This document shows positions 7,797 to 17,016 of a stretch of 64,000 nt of DNA, piece by piece. The notes beneath the pieces were generated by a model, which was not told the DNA's origin, searched no databases, and saw only the letters and a list, made by a program, of their open reading frames with translations. Position 1 is the first letter of the stretch, and every line of letters starts with the position of its first letter. This DNA comes from Subtercola sp. PAMC28395 (lineage in GTDB: Bacteria; Actinomycetota; Actinomycetes; Actinomycetales; Microbacteriaceae). The stretch spans positions 1,178,001 through 1,242,000 of the forward strand of contig NZ_CP076547.1 in the NCBI RefSeq assembly GCF_018889995.1, written 5' to 3'. Position numbers and translations under genes: made by a program.

Positions 7797-9329
7797 GTGA
7801 CCACCAATATCCTGGAAATGCGGCATATCACAAAGACATTCCCCGGCGTCAAGGCGCTGCAGGATGTCACGCTCGACGTCAGCCGCGGCGAGGTCCACGC
7901 CATCTGTGGCGAGAATGGTGCCGGCAAGTCCACGCTCATGAAGGTTCTGAGCGGTGTGTACCCCCACGGAACCTACGAGGGCGACATCGTCTTCGAGAAT
8001 GAGACTGTCGAGTTCCGCGACATCCGTGACAGCGAAGCCAAGGGCATCGTCATCATCCACCAGGAGCTGGCCCTCAGCCCCTTTCTGTCGATCGCCGAGA
8101 ACATCTTCCTCAACAACGAGATCACGGGCGCATTCGGCCTGATCGACTGGAACAAGACCAACATCGAGGCCTCCAAACTCCTCGCCCGTGTCGGCCTGCG
8201 CGAGAACCCCACCACGAAGGTGCGTGAGCTCGGCGTGGGCAAGCAGCAGCTCGTCGAGATCGCCAAGGCGCTCTCGAAGCGAGTGAAGCTCCTCATTCTC
8301 GATGAACCGACCGCTGCACTCAATGACGAAGACAGCGATCACCTGCTCGACCTGATCCTCTCGCTCAAGGGCCAGAACATCACGTCGATCATCATCAGCC
8401 ACAAGCTCAACGAGATCAAGAAGATCTCCGACACCGTCACCGTCATCCGCGATGGCAAGGCGATCGAGACGATTGCCAAGAACGACGTCACCGAAGAGCG
8501 CATCATCAAGGACATGGTCGGCCGCGACCTCGAACACCGCTACCCCGATCACACGCCGCACATCGGCGCGGAGATCCTGCGCGTCGAGAACTGGACCGCG
8601 TACCACCCGCAGGATCCGACCCGCATCATGGTCGACAACGTGAACCTCAACGTCAAGCGCGGCGAGATCGTCGGCATCGCCGGCCTCATGGGTGCAGGGC
8701 GCACCGAGTTCGCCATGAGCCTCTTCGGTCGCTCGTACGGAACTCGCATTTCGGGCCAGGTCTTCAAGAACGGCGTGGAGATCAAGACACGCACGGTGTC
8801 TGAAGCCATCGACAACGGTCTCGCGTACGCCACGGAAGACCGCAAGTTCTACGGCCTCAACCTGATCGAAGACATCAAGCGAAACATCTCGATGGCTGCG
8901 CTGAAGAAGCTCGAGAAGGGCGGACTCGTCGACGACAACAAGGAATACGAAGTCGCCGACGGCTACCGCAAGTCGATGAACATCAAGGCGCCCTCGGTGC
9001 TGTCGAAGGTCGGCAAGCTGAGTGGTGGCAACCAGCAGAAGGTCGTTCTGAGCAAGTGGATCTACTCCGACCCCGACGTGCTCATTCTCGATGAGCCGAC
9101 CCGCGGAATCGACGTGGGTGCGAAGTACGAGATCTACACGATCATCAACCGCCTCGCCGCAGAAGGCAAAGGCGTCATCGTCATCTCGAGCGAGCTGCCG
9201 GAACTCATCGGAATCTGCGACCGCATCTATGCCATCGCAGAAGGCCGCATCACCGGCGAAGTGCCCATCGAGAATGCAACACCCGAAACGCTGATCAAGT
9301 ACATGACCATGGAAAAGGAACGAATCTGA
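7797..9329 (+). CDS. mmsA: sugar ABC transporter ATP-binding protein
   Basis: 510 residues with two fused nucleotide-binding domains, as in the MglA/RbsA/GguA family. NBD1 has Walker [11 protein letters not shown]-loop [17 protein letters not shown], signature [15 protein letters not shown] and Walker [16 protein letters not shown]2 has the usual altered P-loop GLMGAGRTE, signature [14 protein letters not shown] and [15 protein letters not shown]. It powers uptake of the ChvE ligand. AAGGGAGGAAT directly precedes the GTG start. The stop overlaps the permease ATG by one base. Confidence 0.95.
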   Translation: MTTNILEMRHITKTFPGVKALQDVTLDVSRGEVHAICGENGAGKSTLMKVLSGVYPHGTYEGDIVFENETVEFRDIRDSEAKGIVIIHQELALSPFLSIAENIFLNNEITGAFGLIDWNKTNIEASKLLARVGLRENPTTKVRELGVGKQQLVEIAKALSKRVKLLILDEPTAALNDEDSDHLLDLILSLKGQNITSIIISHKLNEIKKISDTVTVIRDGKAIETIAKNDVTEERIIKDMVGRDLEHRYPDHTPHIGAEILRVENWTAYHPQDPTRIMVDNVNLNVKRGEIVGIAGLMGAGRTEFAMSLFGRSYGTRISGQVFKNGVEIKTRTVSEAIDNGLAYATEDRKFYGLNLIEDIKRNISMAALKKLEKGGLVDDNKEYEVADGYRKSMNIKAPSVLSKVGKLSGGNQQKVVLSKWIYSDPDVLILDEPTRGIDVGAKYEIYTIINRLAAEGKGVIVISSELPELIGICDRIYAIAEGRITGEVPIENATPETLIKYMTMEKERI

Positions 9330-10570
9330 TGTCCGATCTCGAGACGAAGCCGGCTGACGACACTGCCGCCGGTGGCCGGGTCAACCCGGTCGACAACAAG
9401 TTCACGTCAGCGCTCAGCCACGTGCTCAGCGATATCGGCAAGAACGGCATCTTCCTCGCCCTGATCCTCGTGGTCGTGGTGTTCGAGATCCTCACGAACG
9501 GCGTGCTCCTGCGCCCACAGAACGTGTCGAACCTGATCGTGCAGAACGGCTACATCCTGATCCTCGCGATCGGTATGGTCATGGTCATCGTCGCCGGTCA
9601 CATCGACCTGTCGGTCGGGTCGGTCGCGGCCTTCATCGGCGCGATCTCGGGTGTCTTCGCGGTGAACATGGGCCTGCCGTGGTGGGTCTCGATCATCCTG
9701 TCGCTCGCCATCGCCGCCCTGGTGGGCGCGTGGCAGGGGTTCTGGATCGCGTACGTCGGAATTCCGGCCTTCATCGTGACGCTGGCCGGCATGCTCATCT
9801 TCCGCGGGCTCACGCTCGTGGTGCTGGGCAATGCGAACATCGGTTCGTTCCCCGACCTGTACCGCTCGCTCGGTAACGGCTTTCTCACGAACCTCTTCGG
9901 CACCTACGACGTCGACCCGCTGACCATCGGTGTCGCGGTCATCGCCATCGTGCTGTTCATCGTGCAGTCGATCCGCACCCGCCGCGGGCGCCAGAGCTAC
10001 GGCCAGGCCGTCGAGCCCCTCGGTTGGTTCATCGTCAAGATGGTGCTCGTCTCTGCCGTTGTGGCACTGTTCGCCTACGCGCTCGCCACGTTCAAGGGCA
10101 TCCCCGTCACGCTGATCGTGCTGGCTGTTCTCATCCTCATCTACGGCGTCGTCATGACCCGCTCGGTGTTCGGTCGCCACATCTACGCGATCGGTGGCAA
10201 CCTGCACGCCGCTGAGCTCTCGGGTATCAAGACCCGCAACGTCACGTTCTGGTTGTTCGTCAACATGGGCTTCCTGGCCGGTCTTGCCGGTCTGGTGTTC
10301 ACCGCCCGACTCAACCTCGCAGGCCCGAAGGCCGGTGACGGGTTCGAGCTCGAAGCCATCTCGGCTGCCTTCATCGGTGGCGCGGCTGTGACGGGTGGTG
10401 TCGGCACGATCGGTGGCGCCATCGTCGGTGGTCTCATCATCGGTGTGCTGAACAACGGTATGTCGATCATGGGCATCGGCATCGAATGGCAGCAGGCCGT
10501 CAAGGGCCTCGTGCTGCTGCTCGCGGTCGCCTTCGACGTCTACAACAAGCGTCGCTCCGGCGGTCGTTGA
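9329..10570 (+). CDS. mmsB: sugar ABC transporter permease
   Basis: 413 residues, a very hydrophobic BPD_transp_2 permease of the RbsC/XylH/GguB type. A cytoplasmic N-terminus of about 35 residues precedes transmembrane segments beginning GIFLALILVVVVFEIL. The family ATPase-coupling loop is visible as ALSGIKTRNVTFW-like sequence (EAYGIKT-type) near residue 295, followed by GDGFELEAISAAFIGGAAVTGG, the conserved permease motif. AAAAGGAA within the ATPase 3' end serves the ATG. A single permease gene would form a homodimer with the MmsA protein. Confidence 0.94.
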   Translation: MSDLETKPADDTAAGGRVNPVDNKFTSALSHVLSDIGKNGIFLALILVVVVFEILTNGVLLRPQNVSNLIVQNGYILILAIGMVMVIVAGHIDLSVGSVAAFIGAISGVFAVNMGLPWWVSIILSLAIAALVGAWQGFWIAYVGIPAFIVTLAGMLIFRGLTLVVLGNANIGSFPDLYRSLGNGFLTNLFGTYDVDPLTIGVAVIAIVLFIVQSIRTRRGRQSYGQAVEPLGWFIVKMVLVSAVVALFAYALATFKGIPVTLIVLAVLILIYGVVMTRSVFGRHIYAIGGNLHAAELSGIKTRNVTFWLFVNMGFLAGLAGLVFTARLNLAGPKAGDGFELEAISAAFIGGAAVTGGVGTIGGAIVGGLIIGVLNNGMSIMGIGIEWQQAVKGLVLLLAVAFDVYNKRRSGGR

Positions 10571-10673
10571 TCTGGTCTGACTCCAGCTTGTCTGGTTCGC
10601 TGCTGTACTGATTCGTCGCTGTACCTCTTCACATCTGTACCGGTTCGTCTGGCTGTTCTGACAGCATGAATGG

Positions 10674-12434
10674 ATGCCCGTGCCCACCCCGATCCTCCGC
10701 CTGAGTTCTGTCTCGGCGAGGTCTTCGGCGGGCACGGGCATTCGTGCTGTGTCGTTCGAGGTGCGCCGGGGCAGCGTGCACGGCGTTCTCGGCGAGAACC
10801 TCTCGGGATCATCCGAACTCCTGGCGGCCCTGTCGGGGTACCTGCCCGTGACTGAGGGAGTTCTCGAGCTCGACGGTGTGCCGACGGTCTTCGACGGTCA
10901 CGCCGAGGCGGAGGCGGCCGGTGTGGCTGTCGTTCGGGGTCGGCCGAGCGTCGTGCCGCACCTCTCCGTGGCCGAGAACGTGTTTCTCGGCCGCGAGCGT
11001 GCTGTTCGGGGGTTTGTGAAGTTCGACCGCCTGCACTCGGAGACGACGGCGATTCTTGCCCAGCTCGGTGCGGGGGCCACGGTCAAGGCTGCCCGCCCGG
11101 CCGGCGATCTGACGCCGGGCGAGCGCTGGGTGGTCGAGCTCGCCAGGGCGGTCGCCGCTGAACGCCGGGTGCTGCTGCTGGACGAACCGTTCACTGGCCT
11201 CGACGCGACGGGCCTGTCGCTGGTCTCGACCGCGATCGACCGGCTGGCTTCAGACGGAATGACCGTCGTCGTCGCGACGCACCGGATCGACCAGTTGCGC
11301 CGGATTGCCGAGACGGTCACCGTGCTCTCCCGTGGCAGTGCGGTCGAGACCATCGGACTCAGGCGCGCACCCCGGCGACGTGCTGGCGAACCGGGCGGCG
11401 ACCAGGCGGGCAGTCACAAGGACTCGGGTGGTCACGGCGAGCTCCGCGGCGGCGCAGGCTTCGGTGATGACGGAGCCATCGGCGGCATCCCGCACGGCGA
11501 CACAGGCGGCACTGGCGAGACGGGCGGCTCCGGCGACGCGTCGACAGAGAGGCTCATCGGCTACATGACGGCGAACCTCCGGGTCACGCGCCGTGTACTT
11601 CACGAGTCGATCGAACCAGGGCCGGTGGTTCTCGAAGTCAAGCGCTGGTCGGCCTTCGACCCGCTCGAGACGACCCGAGCCGTGGTTCGGCAGGTTTCGC
11701 TCAGCGTTCGGCGCGGCGAGATCGTGGGGCTGGCCGGGCTCGAGGGCTCGGGCATCAGTGAGCTCGCCCTCAGCCTCTTCGGTCGGTCATGGGGGTCGTC
11801 GGCAACCGGCGAGATCGAGGTGAATGGGCGGATGCTCGCAGCCAGGAACCCGCAGGAATCGATCGCCGGCGGCCTGAGCCTGTCGACGGATGCGAACGTG
11901 AAGTACGACCTGCAACTGCTGGGCGGCATCCCCTCACGCATATCGGCCTCGATGCTCGCGCGGCTGGCGCGCCTCGGCCTCGTCGACCGGGGGCGCGACT
12001 ACGAGACCGCAGCGCCGGCATTCGGGCTCGGCGGCATCTCGGAGCTGGTCAGCGGTCGCGGCGGGAAGGGTTCCGGGGCTGGTGCTGCCAAGGCGATGGG
12101 CGGAACGGGTGGGGCGGTGAGCGCCGGCGAACAGCGACACCGCGAGGCACTCGAGCTCTGGCTGGGGCAGCCAGAAGAGGTTCGGCCGGCGGTGGTGATG
12201 CTCGATCATCCGACTCGCGGTGCCAGCGCCGAGGGCGTGCAGCAGCTTCGTGACCTGATCGTGGAGCTTGCGGCCTCGGGCACCGGAGTACTGCTCGCGT
12301 CGGCCGACCTCGACGAGCTGCTCGTCATGACGACCCGCGTCTACACGCTGTTCGAGGGCCGAGTGACGGCCGAGATCGACACGCGCACGGCCACGCCGCA
12401 GAGCCTGCTGGCGCGCATGATCGGGCCAGCGTGA
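10674..12434 (+). CDS. degenerate sugar-type ABC ATPase (predicted inactive paralogue)
   Basis: 586 residues that follow the two-NBD RbsA/MmsA layout but have lost key residues. In NBD1 the Walker A reads GENLSGSSE: the catalytic Lys is Ser. The Q-loop Gln is replaced (VVRGRPSVVPHLSVAEN) and the signature is LTPGERWVVELARA, while Walker B LLLDEPFTGLD and the H-loop ATHR survive. In NBD2 the signature is SAGEQRHREALELW and Walker B has His for Glu (VVMLDHPTRGAS). A Gly-rich linker of about 60 residues joins the domains. Gene length is intact with no frameshift, so it is maintained rather than decaying. It starts 104 bases after mmsB, with no clear ribosome binding site. A regulatory role on the neighbouring transporter is possible. 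Confidence 0.75.
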   Translation: MPVPTPILRLSSVSARSSAGTGIRAVSFEVRRGSVHGVLGENLSGSSELLAALSGYLPVTEGVLELDGVPTVFDGHAEAEAAGVAVVRGRPSVVPHLSVAENVFLGRERAVRGFVKFDRLHSETTAILAQLGAGATVKAARPAGDLTPGERWVVELARAVAAERRVLLLDEPFTGLDATGLSLVSTAIDRLASDGMTVVVATHRIDQLRRIAETVTVLSRGSAVETIGLRRAPRRRAGEPGGDQAGSHKDSGGHGELRGGAGFGDDGAIGGIPHGDTGGTGETGGSGDASTERLIGYMTANLRVTRRVLHESIEPGPVVLEVKRWSAFDPLETTRAVVRQVSLSVRRGEIVGLAGLEGSGISELALSLFGRSWGSSATGEIEVNGRMLAARNPQESIAGGLSLSTDANVKYDLQLLGGIPSRISASMLARLARLGLVDRGRDYETAAPAFGLGGISELVSGRGGKGSGAGAAKAMGGTGGAVSAGEQRHREALELWLGQPEEVRPAVVMLDHPTRGASAEGVQQLRDLIVELAASGTGVLLASADLDELLVMTTRVYTLFEGRVTAEIDTRTATPQSLLARMIGPA

Positions 12435-12490
12435 CTGCCTCGACCCTCTGAATCGGAGACCGAGCGCACTCACCGGCCCGATCGCCCAAT

Positions 12491-12547
12491 CGTCGGCCCT
12501 CGTTCAAACCGACGGATTGTTTCGCGCAGTTTCACTGAGGGCCGACG
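12491..12547. repeat. dispersed intergenic hairpin element, copy 1
   Basis: CGTCGGCCCTC at 12491-12501 pairs perfectly with GAGGGCCGACG at 12537-12547. The right flank GTTTCACTGAGGGCCGACGA recurs almost unchanged at 32014-32033, so this is one of two copies of an approximately 65-bp element. Here it lies between convergent genes and may act as a bidirectional terminator. Confidence 0.6.
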
Positions 12548-12564
12548 ACTGAGCTATCTGTCGT

Positions 12565-12942
12565 TCAGTCGGAGGTCAGCGCCGTCGCCTGCAGCACGAT
12601 TCCGTTGCCGTCGGGGTCGTCGAACTGCACGAACGAGCCCCACGGCGCGTGCTCGATCTCGCCGATGGTCACACCGAGCCCGCGAAGCCGCTCGACCTCT
12701 CCTCCGAGGTCGTCGCTCTCGAGCACGAGACCCTTCAACGAACCCGCCGGCATCGAGTCGAACCAGGTCACGAGCGTGAGCGCGGTCTGGGCGCCGGGCG
12801 GCGACACGAGCACCCACCGCATGTCCGGCCCCATCTGTACGTCGTTCACGAGGTCGAACCCCAGCGTGTCGACGTAGAAGTCACGCGCACGATCCTGGTC
12901 GCTCACCGGAACCGAGAACAGTTGCACGTTGGTGATAGTCAT
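12565..12942 (-). CDS. VOC-family (glyoxalase/bleomycin-resistance-like) protein
   Basis: 125 residues, one VOC module of two beta-alpha-beta-beta-beta repeats. The start MTITNVQLFSVPVSDQDRAR and the SVPVSDQDRARDFYVDTLGF strand-helix are the usual N-terminal half; GSFVQFDDPDGNGIVLQ is the usual C-terminal strand with the metal-ligand Gln/Glu region. Such proteins form dimers and act as lyases, dioxygenases or drug-binding proteins, so substrate is not assignable. The ATG at 12942 is chosen as the family start; upstream codons in this frame are intergenic. Confidence 0.85.
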   Translation of the reverse strand: MTITNVQLFSVPVSDQDRARDFYVDTLGFDLVNDVQMGPDMRWVLVSPPGAQTALTLVTWFDSMPAGSLKGLVLESDDLGGEVERLRGLGVTIGEIEHAPWGSFVQFDDPDGNGIVLQATALTSD

Positions 12943-13108
12943 GCCCACATCATCCACACCCGGTGTTTGCCGCGTCAAGCGCGGTCGGAGAGCTGACTTT
13001 CGGAGGAAATTCGACGATGTGGGCCGGAAAGCGGAAGCACCCTCGAGCATCTCCTCCCAAAGTGTTCCGGATCTCCGGAGGATCTCGCCGCGCGCGCCGG
13101 CCCGGGCG

Positions 13109-15031
13109 CTACTTCGCGGCGACGACGCTGGTCGGGATGCTCGTCTTCGCTACGGCGAGGAACGCAGTCTTGCTCCCCGTTACCGAGACAGTGAGGGTCT
13201 TGCCCAGATCGGCCGCCACCGGCGTGTAGGTGGCCGCCGTCGCACCGGGAATGACGACCCCGGCACGGCTCCACTGGTACGCGAGGGTCACCGGCGCGGG
13301 GCTCCACGTGCCGGCCGTGGCTGTCAGGACCTTGCCGACGGCTGGTGTGCCCGCGATCGTCGGAACCGGAGTCGCGGTGAGTGCCGAGAGAATGGCGCTG
13401 GTCGCAGCGCTGGTCGTGGTGACCGTGCCGTAACCGGCCTTCGAGCCGGTGACGCTCACGGTGATGACCTTCGCGGCATCCGCGGGGGTCAGTGTGTAGG
13501 TGGCGGCCGTGGCGCCGGCGATGGCGACGCCGGAGCGCTTCCACTGGTACGTGAGCGTGACGGGCGCGGGTGACCAGGTACCGGGTGTCGCGGCGAGGGT
13601 CTTGCCGACGGCGGGTGCGCCCGCGATCGTCGGCACCGGCGTCGCGATGAGGGTGGCGAGTACCGCGGTCGTCGACGCGCTGGTCGTCGTAGCGCTCGCG
13701 AAGCCCGCTTCGGAGCCGGTGACGCTGACCGAGATCGTCTTGGTCACGTCTGCAGCTGTCAGGACGTAGCTCGACGCGGTGGCTCCGGCGATGGCGACGC
13801 CAGCACGCTTCCACTGGTACGCGAGAGCGACGGCCCCGGGCATCCATGAACCCGCGTTCGCGGTCAGCGTCTTACCGGCGACGAGTGTACCCGTGATGGT
13901 TGGAGTGGCCGTCGTGAGAGTGCCCTGGGCGATCGCGGCCGTCGGCAGGCTCGTGGTCGTCGCGGTGATGAAGCCGGTTGCCGTGCCGGTCGCCGAGACC
14001 GTGATCGTCGTGCCGAGATCGGCGCCTGTGAGGGTGTAGCTCGCGGCGGTGGCACCCGGGATGGCTACCCCGGCCCGGTTCCACTGCAGTGCGACGCTCA
14101 CCGGTGCGGGTGCCCAGGCGCCGGCTGTGGCCGTCAGCACGGTGCCGGCCTTCGCGTTTCCGGCGATGGTGGGAACAGGAGTCTGCGTGAATGGGCCGAG
14201 AACCGTCGTGGTCGGGTCGCTCAGAATGGCGGCGGCCTCGAACCCGGGGCGGGCACCCGTCACCGACACCGACATGGCGAAGTGCTGGTCGCTCGCGGCG
14301 AGCGTGTACGTCGAGGCGGTCGCCCCGATGATCGGGGTGTCGCCGTGGTACCACTGGTAGGCGAGCTTGACGGTGCCGGGCCCCCAGGTGCCGGGCACGG
14401 CGGTGAGCAGCGAGCCGACAGTCGTGGTGCCGGTGATGGCGGGCTTCACCGAGATCAGGGCCGGGGTGACAGCGGGAACATCCGCCGTCCAGGCGCCGGT
14501 GCCGGCCGTGACGTGGATCGTGGTGTACCAGACGCCGGCCGAGGCGAACTGCACGTTGTTGCTCTTCAAGCAGGCGAAGCCGAGGCTGTAGTTACCGCCC
14601 TTCGTGCGTACGTTCGACGCCATGCCCAGAATCTGGGCGCTCAGGTTCGCCGGCGACTCGAGCACGTACTTCGTGCCGAAATAGAAGGCGCCGTCTGCGT
14701 ACGCCGACCAGGAGCTTCGAACGCGCTCCTGGCCCACCGGCGAGATGAACGTCTGTACCGATGTGGCATCGGCGGGGCAGGAGAAGAGGAGCCGGGCATC
14801 CCTGCTGCTCGGCGAGCCAACGAGATCGTCAGTCCAGGCGTAGACCTTGGTCGCGGGAGAGCGGGTCTCGGTGCCGGAGTCGAACAGATAGTACGCGCCG
14901 TCGGAGCCGTTGGGCTGCACCAGCGCCTGCGCTGCGGTGCCGGAGCCGGCCACCAAGAGGGTGGCGGTCGCGAGGGTCGCGGCGGCGGCGAGGGCTGCGC
15001 GAAGAACACGGGAGGTCATCGGGGTGCCCAT
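13109..15031 (-). CDS. secreted multi-repeat Ig-like domain protein
   Basis: About 640 residues. A Sec signal peptide (MTSRVLRAALAAAATLATAT then an AQA site) leads into an N-terminal domain of roughly 180 residues with no recognised family (LVQPNGSDGAYYLFDSGTET, later VGQERVRSSWSAYADGAFYF). Then five tandem beta-sandwich repeats of about 90 residues, each with PTIxGxxxVGxxLTA, GTWxPxxVxLxYQW, GATAxTYTL, and a final ITVSVTGxKxG. The protein ends VVAAK soon after the last repeat, with no LPXTG or membrane anchor, so it is probably secreted. The start could be the ATG at 15031 or the one at 15019; neither has a clear ribosome binding site. Adhesin-like or matrix role is inferred only. Confidence 0.85.
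   Translation of the reverse strand: MGTPMTSRVLRAALAAAATLATATLLVAGSGTAAQALVQPNGSDGAYYLFDSGTETRSPATKVYAWTDDLVGSPSSRDARLLFSCPADATSVQTFISPVGQERVRSSWSAYADGAFYFGTKYVLESPANLSAQILGMASNVRTKGGNYSLGFACLKSNNVQFASAGVWYTTIHVTAGTGAWTADVPAVTPALISVKPAITGTTTVGSLLTAVPGTWGPGTVKLAYQWYHGDTPIIGATASTYTLAASDQHFAMSVSVTGARPGFEAAAILSDPTTTVLGPFTQTPVPTIAGNAKAGTVLTATAGAWAPAPVSVALQWNRAGVAIPGATAASYTLTGADLGTTITVSATGTATGFITATTTSLPTAAIAQGTLTTATPTITGTLVAGKTLTANAGSWMPGAVALAYQWKRAGVAIAGATASSYVLTAADVTKTISVSVTGSEAGFASATTTSASTTAVLATLIATPVPTIAGAPAVGKTLAATPGTWSPAPVTLTYQWKRSGVAIAGATAATYTLTPADAAKVITVSVTGSKAGYGTVTTTSAATSAILSALTATPVPTIAGTPAVGKVLTATAGTWSPAPVTLAYQWSRAGVVIPGATAATYTPVAADLGKTLTVSVTGSKTAFLAVAKTSIPTSVVAAK
13112..14460 (-). repeat. 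five tandem Ig-like coding repeats of about 270 bp
   Basis: Five in-frame repeats with the pattern VGxxLTAxxGTW...YQWxRxGxxIxGATA...ITVSVTG. The three nearest the C-terminus are most alike, with recurring DNA blocks such as GGCGGCCGTNGCNCCGG and TGGTACGNGAG, which would favour copy-number change by recombination. Confidence 0.8.
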
Positions 15032-15155
15032 TCGGTCGACAGGATCGCGGGCATCCGGTGTGCCTGCACGCGCCACTGTCGCAGGCGGCGGTTACCGGCG
15101 AATGAATAGCCCGTGATCTAGTGGGGTCGGCTGACCCCTGCCGGCCGACGGATGC

Positions 15156-16817
15156 TCAGCGGCGCGGCACCGAACCGAGCAGCTGGGCGGCGCGGTACTG
15201 GGTCACGATGACCGCCCTGGTGTCGACCGGCAGTTCGGCGACGAACGTCACGGGCCACACGGGCCTGCTGCCGAGAAGCGTCCACGCGGCCTGCCGGGCC
15301 GCACCGTCGGCCACGTACTCGCCGGGCGTCGGCACCAAGACCGGCACGTCGAACACTTGGGCGGCGACGGCCTGCACGGCCGGGTTCTGGGCGGCGCCGC
15401 CGATCAGCATCACTCGGCGGGTCTCGACGCCCAGCGTGCGGATCGCTCCGATGCCGTCGGCGAGCCCACAGAGCATGCCCTCGATCGCGGCCCTGGCGAC
15501 GTTCTCGCGGCTCGTCGACGCCATAGTCAGCCCCGCGAAGGTGGCAGTGGCATCCGGCTGGTTGGGTGTGCGCTCACCCTCGAAGTAGGGAACGAGCACG
15601 GCGCCACCAGAACCGGGCTGGGCTGCCAGCGCCAGTTCAGCGAACTCGTCGAAACCTACCCCGAGCAGCCCACTGATCGTCGCCAGGATCCGGGCCGCAT
15701 TCAGCGTGACGACGATCGGCAGGAATCCGCCAGCCGCATCCGCGAAGCCCGCCACCGTGCCGCTGAGATCGGCCACCGGATGATCGGTGACAGCGAACGC
15801 GGTCCCCGATGTGCCGATGCTGATCACCACGTCGCCCGCCTGCGCGTCGAGACCGAGGGCTGCTCCCGCGTTGTCGCCGGCCCCCGCTCCCACGACGATG
15901 CCGGCCGGGATCACCCCAGGAACATCGGCCGGGTCCTCGATGCCGTTGGTGTCGAACGACCCGTCTCCACCGTGCGCCACGGTGACACCGGCGACCTCGC
16001 CTGTCTGCACCACGCGCGGCAGGATGACCGCCGGCAGCCCCTCGGGTTCGCTGACCCAGCCGGGCAGTGCCCTGTCTCCTGCGACAACGTTGCCCGCCGA
16101 GTCGAGCAGGTCTTCTTCCAGTTCTTCCTCGAGTTCGTCGACGAGCTCGAACTCGAGTTCGGCCTCGGCGACTCCGACGGCTTCGACGCCGGGCCGGCCG
16201 AGGGCGCGCTCGAACAGCGCGAAGTCGTAGGCGTTCGCCGCCGGGCTCCAGTACGAGGTGCCACTCGCGTCGGAGCGGTCGGTGGTCAGGGCATCCAGAA
16301 CCGGGCCCAGGGGGCTCTCGTCGGCGGGGCCGTAGCCGAGCAGGCGCCAGGTCAGCCAGTCGTGGGGGAGGGCGACGGCAGCAACGCGGGCGACGTTCTC
16401 AGGCTCAGCGTCACGCAGCCAGCGGAGTTTTGTTGCGGTGAAGGAGGCGACCGGCAGTGAACCCGCTCGCGCGGCGTAGCCATCGGGCCCGGCTGCACCG
16501 ACCTCGGCGAGCAGCTGGGCCGCTGCGGGGGCACTGCGGGTGTCGTTCCAGAGCAGGGCGTCGCGGATGACGCGGCCCTCGATGTCGAGCACGACCATGC
16601 CGTGCTGCTGGCCGCCGATCGAGATGGCGGCCACGTCGTCGAGCCCGCCCGCGTCGGCGATCGCGGCGAGCAGCGCGCCCCACCACGCGTTCGGTGGGAC
16701 TTCGGTGCCGTCGGGGTGGGATGCCCGGCCGCTGCGCACGAGAGCGCCCGTCTGGGCATCCCGGATCACGATCTTGCAGCTCTGCGTACTCGAATCAACG
16801 CCGGCGACGAGGCTCAC
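15156..16817 (-). CDS. xylB: xylulokinase with acidic insertion
   Basis: 553 residues, FGGY carbohydrate kinase that phosphorylates D-xylulose. N-terminal phosphate-binding block LVAGVDSSTQSCK, the ISIGGQQHGMVVLD substrate region with LLWNDTRS, and the C-terminal ISIGTSGTAFA, VPYFEGERTPN and MLIGGAAQNPAVQ are all clear. Around residues 220-265 there is an extra, very acidic stretch (AELEFELVDELEEELEEDLL) that makes the protein about 60-70 residues longer than normal. The GTG at 16817 is preferred: AGAAGG lies just upstream and MSLVAGVDSSTQS is the family start; an ATG five codons earlier is possible. It lies downstream of xylA in the same direction. Confidence 0.93.
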   Translation of the reverse strand: MSLVAGVDSSTQSCKIVIRDAQTGALVRSGRASHPDGTEVPPNAWWGALLAAIADAGGLDDVAAISIGGQQHGMVVLDIEGRVIRDALLWNDTRSAPAAAQLLAEVGAAGPDGYAARAGSLPVASFTATKLRWLRDAEPENVARVAAVALPHDWLTWRLLGYGPADESPLGPVLDALTTDRSDASGTSYWSPAANAYDFALFERALGRPGVEAVGVAEAELEFELVDELEEELEEDLLDSAGNVVAGDRALPGWVSEPEGLPAVILPRVVQTGEVAGVTVAHGGDGSFDTNGIEDPADVPGVIPAGIVVGAGAGDNAGAALGLDAQAGDVVISIGTSGTAFAVTDHPVADLSGTVAGFADAAGGFLPIVVTLNAARILATISGLLGVGFDEFAELALAAQPGSGGAVLVPYFEGERTPNQPDATATFAGLTMASTSRENVARAAIEGMLCGLADGIGAIRTLGVETRRVMLIGGAAQNPAVQAVAAQVFDVPVLVPTPGEYVADGAARQAAWTLLGSRPVWPVTFVAELPVDTRAVIVTQYRAAQLLGSVPRR

Positions 16818-16851
16818 GGTGCCTTCTTTCACTCAATGGGGAGGGTGCGCA

Positions 16852-16912
16852 ATCGAGTTTCCCCACGATGTCTGTGGCCGGGTTAGCGTGAGACAGTTTG
16901 GGGAAACTCGAT
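16852..16912. promoter_or_regulatory. 14-bp inverted repeat in the xylA-xylB gap
   Basis: ATCGAGTTTCCCCA at 16852-16865 is the exact complement of 16899-16912, 33 bases apart. The arms could be two binding sites for a xylose or stress regulator acting on xylB, or a long-loop mRNA hairpin between the genes. No T-run is present. Confidence 0.5.
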
Positions 16913-16937
16913 CGTCGCGACAATCGCAGTCGACGTT

Positions 16938-17016
16938 ACCGACGAAGCACAGCTCCGTCGGCGCTCGCTGCGCAGCGAGCATCCACCGGATGCTCGCACA
17001 TAGCTCAGCGAGCGCC
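16938..17016. repeat. multi-hairpin intergenic repeat, copy 1
   Basis: Three nested or adjacent stems: CCGACG/CGTCGG (16939-16944 with 16956-16961), outer GGCGCTCGCTG/CAGCGAGCGCC (16960-16970 with 17006-17016) and inner GCGAGCATCC/GGATGCTCGC (16975-16984 with 16988-16997, loop ACC). The right arm overlaps the last codons of xylA including its stop. Related copies are at 57806, 60661 and 60763. Confidence 0.7.

Noticed and set aside
9407..10741. A 444-codon minus-strand frame opposite the permease
   Set aside because: Its translation is Asp/His/Glu/Arg rich noise typical of the complement of a hydrophobic GC-rich gene.
12565..12942. Bleomycin or fosfomycin resistance gene
   Set aside because: Only the general VOC fold is visible; no resistance-specific residues or context.
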